Below are positions 12,201 to 22,049 of a DNA stretch of 64,000 nucleotides, piece after piece. Under the pieces are notes generated by a model. The model worked only from the letters and a program-made list of their open reading frames with translations, was not told the DNA's origin and made no database searches. Position 1 is the first letter of the stretch. The number at the start of each line of letters is the position of its first letter. Source of the stretch: Hybos culiciformis (Eukaryota > Arthropoda > Insecta > Diptera > Hybotidae); the NCBI GenBank assembly GCA_964007475.1, contig OZ023273.1, positions 122,931,812 through 122,995,811 of the forward strand, given 5' to 3'. Made by a program: the position numbers and the translations under genes.

Positions 12201-13513
12201 GTTATGATATTAGCTGCATATCAAAGAGTATTATCGAAAGAAATGTATGATTAATAATAAATTTATTTACTTAAAAATACTGATGTCGTTTTTTGTTTAA
12301 TTTTAGACAACCATCAAATGAAACACTTGTTTATAACTGTTCAATAATGATAAAACTGAGGGAAAATTTTAAATATGGGTTAGATGTCATTAAATCTAAT
12401 CCATTTGAGAAAACAATATTTCCACCAAGTGTCACAGCAACTAAATCGAAATTTATTTATTTACCATTGGTAGGGAAATTTCACGATTAAAAAATTATTC
12501 CTTAAAGTACTTAGATCCTACAATTGTCCATAAATACTATAACGTACATAAACTTAATTATAAATAATTTTTATGAAGCTATTATTATTTATGTACCTAC
12601 CCACTCTCATTAGTCTGATATTGATTTTTTATTATCAATTTATCTTGAATAAATGTTTGAAAAACAAATAGGTTTTCGTAGGCATATCATACTTCCCATC
12701 TTTAATTTTCAAGTTACACATGAAACTGATTTATTATATTTTAGTTTTTCATCTTTCAATTGGTGCCTGCAGCTTTAATAGATATGTTATTATGTGTTTT
12801 ATGTCAAAAGCCATTGTAAGCTCCATATATTAAAAAATAATTGAGATATTTCTTAATATTTTCTATTCTTTATTTTTATGATAGCATGTTGAAAATTCAA
12901 AAAAAAATCTTTACTGGTAATGAAGCTATGGCAAACTTTATGACAAATAAATGGATTTTTAAGTCTGATCGAATTTTTCAACTAGAAAATGCTATTCCCG
13001 CGTCCGAAAAGTAAGTTTTATTATGATCGAATTTCATTATTTTTTGTTGTATCCGATGTTGAACTGCTTAAATAGTTTAACAAAATTTATAATGCTATTA
13101 ATTTTAAGCTGCACCTTAATTTTTATCTTATGTGTTTTTTAGAAAAAAATTTTCGTTTGCCAAAGATTTTGAAATAGACATATCTGAATATATGAAAGCT
13201 GCAGTTAAAGGTAATTCACATCATTCTAAAGGGCTAAAAAAATAATTTTACATCACATTACTTACGTTAATTGAAACGTTTTATTATGTTATATGAAAAA
13301 GATATATCTCAGTTTTAATTTAAAATTACATTATGTTTGAATATATTTCTACTTTTAGGCGCTAAGAAATATCTATTAAAAGAACCAGACCAATGCAGAA
13401 CAGCATTTTATGTGAAATTGAAAGCCCAAATTTTATTAAAATATTTATTTTATGGATTTTTAATTTTTGTATTTGCTGACAATTTCTTTCATGTATTACA
13501 ATATGCATTCTAA
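6218..13513 (+). CDS. Fatty acyl-CoA reductase, FAR-1 (487 aa, 11 exons)
   Basis: Predicted NADPH-dependent fatty acyl-CoA reductase (EC 1.2.1.84 family), reducing long-chain acyl-CoA to fatty alcohol, probably at ER or peroxisome membrane. Exons: 6218-6272, 8693-9129, 9405-9490, 11659-11792, 12002-12055, 12130-12244, 12307-12469, 12745-12815, 12885-13010, 13143-13210, 13359-13513. All junctions are GT-AG and the joined frame is open. The N-terminal Rossmann domain starts with the dinucleotide-binding GGLGFIGK, split by intron 1. The catalytic YxxxK is Y200-TLS-K204, followed by FRPAIV and FTPVDIAVKVM. The C-terminal FAR_C domain begins near residue 349 (FFIFQLVPA), and the last ~30 residues form a hydrophobic membrane helix. 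Length is normal for insect FARs. Introns 1 and 3 hold transposons, and a MITE starts 22 bp after the stop codon. Substrate chain length cannot be told. Confidence 0.9.
6951..7671. mobile_element. Non-autonomous hAT element in FAR-1 intron 1
   Basis: The termini CAGTGGTTCTTAACC and GGTTAAGAACCACTG are perfect inverted copies. The element is flanked by an 8-bp duplication CAATAGAC (6943-6950 and 7672-7679). This is the common Charlie/Buster-like hAT end type. The internal sequence is AT-rich with CACCCC motifs near both ends (GCACCCCTAA is inverted around 7630) and no transposase frame. It lies in the sense-strand intron between the first two coding exons of FAR-1. Confidence 0.85.
9690..11550. 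mobile_element. Large inverted-repeat element in FAR-1 intron 3
   Basis: ACCATAAAGGAAGTATA at 9690 is repeated inverted as TATACTTCCTTTATGGT ending at 11550. The similarity continues inward, with TAGAGGAACTAG against TAGTTACTCTA and a CAGACCCCCAA against GGGGGTCTGA pair further in. Flanks read ATA on both sides, which would fit a TA-type target, but this is too short to prove. No transposase is seen. A second element (10007-10260) is nested inside. Together they make up most of the intron. Confidence 0.6.
10007..10260. mobile_element. MITE copy 1 with ATCGTCGGTCTCG inverted ends
   Basis: The left end ATCGTCGGTCTCGTGCATAA is mirrored by TTTTTGCATGAGACCGACGAT on the right, and an internal CACGAAACTG/CAGTTCCGTG pair extends the arms. 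A second copy at 45249-45459 shares the ends and much of the interior (for example TCTATTTTCCCGAAAGTA), so this is a dispersed family. No coding capacity. The target duplication is unclear. Confidence 0.75.
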
Positions 13514-13535
13514 ATTTAAGCATTAAACAAACTAA

Positions 13536-13890
13536 GGGACTGTTCACATATTACGTAACGCTTTTTTTGCCGTTTTTTAACCCCCCCCCCATAGTAACAG
13601 ATCGTAACAAATTCCGAAGACCCCCCCCCCAGAAGAATAACGTAACAAAAGTTAAACACTTTTTAAACAATTGTTTTATTCGAATAAACAAAACAAAATT
13701 CATTATAACTTAAGTTTTTTTTTGCGTGCATTAATATTATATTTAGTGTAATTTTTTTTATAAAAAGGAGGAAATTTGGTTACATAACATTTTTATAAAC
13801 ACCCCCCCTCCCCCCCCCCCCGCCGTAACAAACCGTAACAAATTTTCAAACCCCCCCCCCTAGGCCGTTACGTAATTTGTGAACAGCCCC
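13536..13890. mobile_element. Harbinger-like MITE with poly-C tracts, just 3' of FAR-1
   Basis: The ends GGGACTGTTCACATATTACG and CGTAATTTGTGAACAGCCCC are inverted repeats. Both sides are flanked by TAA (13533-13535 and 13891-13893), matching the 3-bp TWA target of PIF/Harbinger elements. Four long C runs (near 13581, 13621, 13801-13821 and 13851) sit in the arms, so the minus strand is very G-rich and could form quadruplexes. The first canonical AATAAA after the FAR-1 stop, at 13683, lies inside the element; a weaker ATTAAA precedes it at 13522. Confidence 0.75.
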
Positions 13891-14201
13891 TAAGTAACAT
13901 TTTTCGATAATTGTTTTAAAAACTAATTTTTTAATCACTTATAATAATCATCGGTCCGAATAATGATAGGTAAATATTTGAAAATAATATGTTTGCTTTA
14001 TGTATTTTGTTTATTTATGTTTTATGAAAACAATGTAATTTAATTATAAAAGAAATTAAAAATTAATCTAAACCTAATTTTTGACTTTTACCTCACAAAA
14101 ATTTTTTTAATTTTTTCTGAATTTGATCAATTCTTATATATAATCATTCATTTGTATCAAGCGTCAAACCTAAAGTCCCTTTAATAAATTTTATACGTAC
14201 A

Positions 14202-17200
14202 TTATGTAAATATATTACAAAACAAAAATATTTTATAAACAATCCAAAGGCAAAATATTGATCTTACACTTGTATCGACTATTCGCATTATAAATATTTT
14301 AAATCTTCCATTGCCGCTACAATTGGAAGGTTCGTTAAAAATAAACTGTTTCGCCCCAATAACAGCATTTCTCATATATTCTTCTAATTTAGCATCCATA
14401 TCCTCCATAAATCTAAATTTGAATCTGAAATTAAATATCGCAGACATATGAATAACAAACAAATATGCTTCAAAAAAATTATTTAAAACACATTATACAT
14501 ATACATTCTAGGTAATATTGTGTTAATGATATTTTTCGCAAAAAATATGAAACATTATTTAATAAAAAAAATTTACTTTTCCGATTCTGGTATCAAATGC
14601 TCCAACTCTAAAGTTTTATCTTTTTGGAATTTCCACTCATTTGATAAAAATGGATACAAAGTCATATTGCCTTGAAATATTTTTTTTTGCAACTTTGCCA
14701 AGCTGAAATAAAAGTTTTAATGTTATAAAAATATTTCAATAAAAACATTGACATCCCAAAATTGAATTATTTACTTACAATGGTTTTTTACCAGTTAACC
14801 ATAAAATTCTATCTAACACAAATGCTGGTAGGAGTTGAAATAGAATGAACTAAAAAAATTTTTTTTTTTAAATTCCTAGATCTAATTGTAGCAAAGTTCC
14901 AAATTTTAAATTAAATATTATTTTTATCATTTACCATTATGACGTGGTTATAATAACAATTTGTTAATTTACAATTGGGTACCCAAATAGTTTTTTCAAA
15001 CGGATTTAATTCAACATATTCAATACCCTTGAGCATCAAATCTTTTACGATCACAGAACGTGAAAGCTGATGTACATTTATTTGCGTTCTGAAACAAATA
15101 ATTGATATTAATTTTGCTATTTGAAAATTTATATTCGTTTTATCTTCGAGACTTCGAGGCTTATATGGTGTTCGCATTAGGAGAATATTAGTGGAATATG
15201 CTGTTATCCGGAACATTTCAGGAATATGAATTGGATTTTTCATATAAAAAAATATTCCGGAATATGTATATTCCACTTTCATATTCTAGTTTGTCAGGGT
15301 TAGAATTCTACATTTCTAGTTATTTTCACTCATTTTTTGAAATTTTGTTATAGTTGGCAACAATTTTTTTGTCAAATTCGAGTCAAAATGAAAAAAAAAC
15401 AAAATAAAATTGATAACAAGCGAGATAAAAAGTCAAAATTTTCAACAACAAAAACTTTTTCTCTTTCTCATTTTTTTTTTTCACACCATCAAATTCCAGT
15501 TCTCATCAAATTTTGTAATGCGAACGGCAATTTGTTTTCCAGAATATAAGTGGAATTCAAATTATAATGCGAACAAGGTATTAGTTGCAAAATAACTACA
15601 ACTTATTATATTTTAAATATGTATAACAAAAATAATATAGGTATGTTCAAATATGTAGAACATATTACAAGTAGACGTACATGTTGTTAGTTTATATTAA
15701 ATACAAAAGCTTTATTACTCTAACGAAAAAAAAAAACTAAACTTTAAACTCTGAGAACAATTATTTAGATAAAAATTTTAAATTATAAAGAAACTGCATT
15801 TTCTTGTCTTTCACTTTACGAAATTTTATTTAAATTTTGTTAAATATTTGTATGTTTATTCTTATTCAATTTATAAAAACATGAAATAAATGAGTATCTC
15901 TCACCTGTCCTGTTCTTGCACTTTTTTATAAGCCCCTAAAATCATAATTTTGGCTGCTACATCCACAGGAGTGAATTCTTGAACTATATTTTTGTTACCA
16001 TATACTGAACGAATTAAACCCATCGACCCACCAATGCACATTGACATTGGGCCATAAAGATTATCCACCCAACCAGGCAATGGTTCTCTGCTTGATGCCA
16101 CCACTATTTGTATTTTTAACACAATTAATAATATAAAATTGATAGGTAAGTATTTGTTATTCTATTCTATACTACACTATTAAAAAAGAGGATTTGTCGT
16201 ATGTTTATAATAAAGGCTTGGAACTACTGAACTGATTTCAGTTTTGGTGTCCTAACATACGCTTTAGTGTCATAGGTTACTTTTTATTTTTTATGTCATA
16301 TTAGTCTGAATAATATGGGAGCCACTGCAGCGAAGCACGTTTATTAAAATTCAGCTATAGTTTAGTATATTTAAAATACCTTCTTAACAACCATGTATAT
16401 TGTATACCTTAATTCAAGTAAATTAATACGGAATTCTTCTAAAATAATAAATATGAACTCCTTGGAACTAGAAAGTAACTCAAATAGCATCTCGTCTGCA
16501 AATGATAAACTTTATATTGAATTTGAGACTCTAGACTACAAACGTTGGTCAGTTTAAAATTGACCAAATGGACGTTTAATGTGATGATTATTGTTATTTT
16601 TTAAAATTATTTTTATTAGCGAGATGGATGTTCGACTTAAATCTAATAAATATATAATATAATGTATGTAGGTATCTTGTATTTATTTAATTTCAAATGT
16701 TATTTAAGATAAAGTTTTAATTCTAAATTGTGTAATCTAATTCTAAAGCTTTAGATATCATGCGTATCCGTTCGCACCTACGTAGAAAAATTCGATAAAA
16801 GATAAATCTATTTTGCCTTGTTTTTGTACTTTGAAATACATTGATTTCAGAATTTATGAAATGAGGGGAGTGTTAACGTTGGTGCGTGCGGATACATGAA
16901 AGCCAAGGCTTCAGCTAAGCAATAATTTATATACCAATTGCCGGTCTAATGAAAACTAACGGAAGTTTGTCTTTAAACTCAACACATATTGCTTCTGCGA
17001 GATGTTTGCTCAAAGTATAATTATTATGATGATGCTGAGAATAACGTTTAACAAAATTATCAAGCTGTTTAATGTCTGAATTCTCAGCATATGTAACTAT
17101 TGACCTCCAATCTTCATAAGCAGGATAAATCTGTAATGGGTGGTTTTTTATTTAATATAATTTTTATAATTATAGAATTGAAATTTCATAATTAATTTTT

Positions 17201-19268
17201 AAAATTAAGAATTCTTAAAATAGAGGTATCATAAAAATATTATGATAATCATAATAATAAAAAATAAATACATAAATATGTAATCTGTATATCTAGCTGC
17301 ACAAAAATGTCATTTGATTTTTATTATTTTGTCGTAAGGTGGCTGTCCCTTTCAATTCAGGAAAACTCAAATTTTAGTTCAGCTTGCTTTAAAATAATAA
17401 AAAAAAACCAAAATACCAATCATTGAAAATGTTCTAGGATTTGTTTTGAGTGAACATAGAAAGTAGTATGGTATTAATGATAGCCAGTATTAATTTAAAA
17501 GTATTAAAAAACTTAAAACAATGTTAGAACACAAGAAAGTGAGATCGAAAAATTGTATGTACTTATATAAAATTTAGATAGAAAAGTTTCTCTTTTATTG
17601 CTAGGAATTTCAGTAAGATAATTTGTACTAAAAGTACGAAATAACTTAATTTAACTTAAAATAAAGTTGTACATTAAGTTTTACAAAATAATTTCGTAAT
17701 TATAAGAAATTCTTTAGTTAATTTTAGAGTATTTTTTTACTAATGATCGCTATTTCTTCCTAAAGAATTGCCTACAAATTCTATATGATATATATTTCAA
17801 TAAAAACAATTCAAGTGGAATGTCTTTAGAGCAACATTTTTTTTTTAGGCAGTAGAATTGAGTTTCATGACGCCTGCTTTCAAGGGCGCCCGGAGGGGGG
17901 GGCAAGGGGGGGCATTGGCCCCCCCCTGGCTTTGATGAAGAAAATAAAACTTAATCATTAAGTCATTATAAAATTTTTTGTTTAATTTTCCGATTTTTAA
18001 GTCTCGGGTAAAATACAAAAATATTTATAATTTTGGAATTTCTATGCGCACGGAATTCCAGATACATATTCCTTTTTCAAATTTCGCTTAGTCAACGGCA
18101 ACACATTTATGAAAAAAGGATTCCTTTTCTGATTACTTTTATGCTAGAGACATTTTAAAGTAGTTCACGCGAGTTTACGAAAAGACGTTTAGTACGCTTC
18201 GGAGGGTTAAAACTTGGTTGCGATCAACAATGGCAGCAGACAGATTAGATGGCCTTTGTATGATGAGTGCTCATCGTGCAATTATTGACGAAATGAAGGA
18301 AGAGTTCGTTGCTAAAGTCTTGGAACGATTTGGAAGGCAGCACAGAAGACTGCAGTTTGTTTTCGAAAAAAATTGAAAAAATGTATTTTGTTTTTTTTTT
18401 CATTACATATATATATATTTTTTTTAATTTGTTTTTTATTTCTAATCGAGAATTTGTTAATTTAATTTATGTTTGTTATTTTTAAATTTTAATAAAGAAA
18501 AAATTAAAATAAGATATATGTATCTCAATTCTCAACAGATTTTTCTTAGAAAAAAGAATTTATAAGCTGATAAAAAAAAATTGTTTGCCCCCCCCCCTAG
18601 AAAAAATCCTGCGGGCGCCTATGCCTGCTTTTGTGAATTCATTTTGTATTTAAGTATTTAAGTATTAAATAAAGATTAATAAAGCAATATACATCCTTGA
18701 AAATAAATTTTATTATAATTTGAGATATGTGTTTGTATCGTAAAGGAAATTACAATATAATTCTCACCTTCTCATCAAGAATTTTTCTATCTAAATGACA
18801 ATATGATGTTGAAACGTGAATAAAAGCTTTCAAATGATTCAATCCTTCAGCGAATTTTAATGTTTTCAACGTCCCAACGGTATTAGTTAATATGCATGTT
18901 TGAATTGTATCATCAAATCTGACAGTGGCAGCACTATGAAATAATATCGATACATTATTCAATTTTTTCAAGTCTTCAGCTGAAACGCCAAGACCTTCTT
19001 TAGTTACATCACCATTGATTGCTGTTAGCTTATTTAAAAAACAATGATTTTGTTCTTTTAATTTATCAAATAAAGGAGTATTCAAGATATCTTTTAAACG
19101 TTCATCACAATTTTTTTCGTTTTTTGGGCGAATAAGTATAAAAATTTGATTTAATTCTGAACACGACCTTAATAGTTTTTCAAATAGGACTTTGCCCATA
19201 AATCCAATACCACCAGTTATTAAAATGTCACGATTCTTATAAAAATCCGAAATAGAATCCATTTTCAA
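14202..19268 (-). CDS. Fatty acyl-CoA reductase, FAR-2 (489 aa, 7 exons)
   Basis: Second FAR paralogue, tail to tail with FAR-1 and head to head with FAR-3. Coding exons in transcript order: 19268-18768, 17130-16935, 16103-15905, 15088-14935, 14849-14779, 14702-14577, 14424-14202, all GT-AG and in frame. The Rossmann motif is GGIGFMGK. The catalytic YxxxK is Y205-TLS-K209, and FTPVDVAAKIM is present. FAR_C begins near residue 351 (FILFQLLPA) and a hydrophobic C-terminal helix ends the protein. It has fewer introns than its neighbours: the one inside the glycine motif is absent and several middle exons are fused. The segment where FARs usually have VYNCS reads NVHQLS here, so a conserved element of the domain is lost. 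Translation could begin at 19268 or at the in-frame ATG at 19262. Confidence 0.88.
16161..16350 (+). mobile_element. Possible Helitron-like fragment in FAR-2 intron 2
   Basis: The sequence starting TCTATACTACACTATTAAAA, followed by GGAACTACTGAACTGATTT and ending in a GCAGCGAAGCACG segment, has the general look of a short non-autonomous Helitron end. No clear CTRR terminus with hairpin could be fixed, so the call is tentative and the boundaries approximate. Confidence 0.3.
17881..18623 (+). mobile_element. hAT element with transposase remnant in FAR-2 intron 1
   Basis: The ends CAAGGGCGCCCGGAGG and CCTGCGGGCGCCTATG are near-perfect inverted repeats, flanked by an 8-bp duplication CCTGCTTT (17873-17880 and 18624-18631). 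G- and C-homopolymers lie next to both ends. At 18207-18376 (+) a reading frame encodes KTWLRSTM, RLDGL and MSAHRAIIDE, which resembles the C-terminal end of hAT transposases of the ZMYM1-like type. The element is far shorter than an autonomous copy, so it is an internally deleted remnant. It is opposite in strand to FAR-2. Confidence 0.8.
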
Positions 19269-19410
19269 CTGTTCAGTATGAAGTTTTAAAATTAACTAAA
19301 TTTTAATACGATTTTTTTGATTTATTATTGAAATAATTTTTAATTATAATATATGAACAAAACAAATAAATAAATTGTGTCTTCTCCATTCTTACGTTTT
19401 TTTATTTATA

Positions 19411-19712
19411 GCTATTTATGTATTTTTTTTATTTTGACCCTTTAACTAATTATTGATAGAAATTTCATATCTGAAAGATGTGGCTGACGCAGCAGTAAGT
19501 AAGGAGTTTTTTGCATTATAAAAATTTAAGGTTATTGAAGTTATTACTAAACTATAAACATACACATAGTTTAGTAATAACTTCAATAACCTTAAATTTT
19601 TATAATGCAAAAAACTCCTTACTTACTGCTGCGTCAGCCATATCTTTCAGATATGAAATTTCTATCAATAATTAGTTAAAAGGTAAAAATAAAAAAAAAA
19701 TACATAAATAGC
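19411..19712. repeat. Near-perfect long palindrome (arms ~145 bp, 12-bp loop) upstream of FAR-2
   Basis: The left arm 19411-19554 and right arm 19567-19712 are reverse complements with only a few mismatches and one small length difference around a run of A/T. The loop is TAAACATACACA. The arms show no coding potential. The structure begins about 140 bp upstream of the FAR-2 start codon, so it lies in its promoter or 5' leader. It could be a foldback MITE or an inverted duplication; a transcript would form a long hairpin. Confidence 0.9.
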
Positions 19713-20267
19713 TACAGCAGTGTATATAATAAAAAACGGGCTTAATACTCGCTTTAGATAATACTGTTCTACATTTTTTCTATTTCATTTCTGAAAATTT
19801 TGGTTATTTCAAAGTAACATAATGCATTATTTGCATAATCAAAATAATTATCCTTTAAGTTCGAAACATAGATTTAATAAAAATAATTTAAAATACAATA
19901 CTTTCACGCTACATTTTTATTAATGCATTAATAATGAATTGAATAATCAATTCGATATTGCGCCAATTATTTAAAATATCATATAAATCAAACTTACACA
20001 ATAAATGTACTATTAATTCGATTATTTTACACATTATGATATGAGTTAAATGCATTAAGTTCAAATTTGTTTTCACCTTAAAACTTTACAATATCTATTT
20101 ATGACTATGTATATACAATTTGAATAATTATGTAGGTACCCAATTATAATAAACAAAATTAAAATTATGAAAATAAAGTACAGAAAATATATTTCATGGC
20201 TAGTCATTTTTCGAATAAATTATGTTAATAATTTTAGTTTTCAGTATTATTTTATTTTTATAAGGTT

Positions 20268-20768
20268 TGTTTATGTCGGAGCTGCGATAAGAGAGGCGAA
20301 AAAATCGATTTTGGGAAATATCACTCTCTTCTTAAGATCTTACGGAAATTTGATCAAATTAAATCAAAAAATATTGTTTCCATAATTATTTATAAGATTT
20401 CGAAAATTTTTATAAAAATAGTGAAAAATAATTGCCAAAAAAAGATTAAAACAAGGCTTAGTATTTTTTTTTCGCGTATCTGACAATCCGATATATTAAA
20501 AGTTTTATTTTTTTTAACGTTCGTAACTACTTAGTAAGAAAAGACCAATCTGTTTCATATTATACCTTATAATATTTTCAGATTAACTTGTTAAAGTGGA
20601 TACCCTGATTTATAAATGCAAGAAAAAAAATTAATTATTTATCGACCATACTATTACGCAGTTTTTATCGCAGTTTCAATATAAAAAGTTATAAGAAAGC
20701 CTATATAGATTTTCTCTTCTTCGCTCTTTTCACAGCTCTTATGTTTTATCGCAGCTCCGACATAAACA
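20268..20768. mobile_element. MITE-like element with 23-bp inverted repeats
   Basis: TGTTTATGTCGGAGCTGCGA at 20268 continues to TAA at 20290 and is perfectly inverted at 20746-20768. The interior is about 455 bp with no transposase. A further GAGAGGCGAAAA-type match continues loosely inside the arms. No convincing target duplication is seen at the edges, so its superfamily is unassigned. Confidence 0.6.
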
Positions 20769-21603
20769 CACTCTTGTGTATTAATTTTATTAATTTTGTT
20801 TATTATAATATGGATTTATTTATTATTCGCATAGAAAATCATATAGGACTTTATGACTTTATGCTTTATGAAACTCACATGACTTCTAGAACTAATTAAA
20901 TAACAAATCAAAATTTAAATTTTTATCAAGATCAGAAAAGAAGCGATTTGTTGTAGAGTAAGTAAAATTTGATAAGATGTTAAACTTAAGTTCTAACTTT
21001 ATTTTTAAAATTAATATATTATTTTAACAGATAAGTTTATCGTAACTCGTAACAGTATTGGATTTAACCCTGAACTTTTATTGCGGCTAATTAAAAATGA
21101 AGTTTAAAAATCTAAAAAATTAAGTTCAATGTATTTTAAGACAACAATACTCTATTGTAGCGTTTTTTTGACATTTGTGGAAATAATTAAAAATTAACAC
21201 CAACAAAAAGCAAGAGAAAATTATGAATTATGCATTATTATAAAGGCAGTGTGGACGGCTAATATTATTAATATGCACAAATATTAAACGTTATAAAAAC
21301 TACTCAATTACATAAGTACATATACGGAAAGAAATCAGCATATTGGAATTATTCGCAAGATCGAAATAAATTAAAATGTTTTTGTAATTATTCCCCAAAA
21401 ATAATAAATTTTTCCGAAAAATCACCATTTGTAGACACTTGAAAACATATTACTCAAATTTGTATGTGAATAATTAATTCATCTGGCTTTTAATTTTTAT
21501 AATTTTGGGTTATTGTAAATTTAATATCCTGATATGCCCCGTACGTATAGAGAATTGATATTTGCTATTTTATACGCACAGAAGGGCATAACCTAGTGTT
21601 TAT

Positions 21604-22049
21604 ACTAGATGGTTTCGAAGATTAAAACTAAAATTATTTATGAATGTATTTTCGTTGAAAAATTCGAAACAATCTTCGACGTCTAGATTAAAAATCTTTT
21701 TTTTAATCGGACTAAAAAAAGTGAAGAAACCGATATGTCAATTAAATGTCATAGATTTAATTTTAAAGTATTTTTCAAATTTCAATTTTCAAAGTTCTAT
21801 AGTTATTATTTTAAAATTTAAGCAAAAATCAAAAAATTTTTTTTTGTGTAAGTACATTTTTTGAATTTTTAGTTTATTTTTTTTTATTTTTTTATTTTTT
21901 TTTTCTTTTTTTAGACAGAAATTAATCAAATATTTAATCAAGATTAGTTCAGATTAAAAGGAAAATTATTTTCTTTTACACAAGTTTTACGCAAAAAATT
22001 TATTCATTCAAAAATAATTTTAGTTTTAATCTTTGAAACCATCCAGACT
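21604..22049. mobile_element. MITE-like element with ~35-bp inverted repeats
   Basis: ATGGTTTCGAAGATTAAAAC near 21609 is followed by TAAAATTATTTATGAATG, and the same sequence is inverted at about 22002-22043 with a few mismatches. The outermost bases (CTAG against AGACTA) are less well matched. The interior is A/T-rich, with no protein similarity recognised. The target duplication is not clear. Confidence 0.6.

Noticed and set aside
15901..16122. Minus-strand reading frame beginning with Met as a separate small gene
   Set aside because: It is FAR-2 exon 3 (16103-15905) with intron bases at the edges; the Met comes from the intron.
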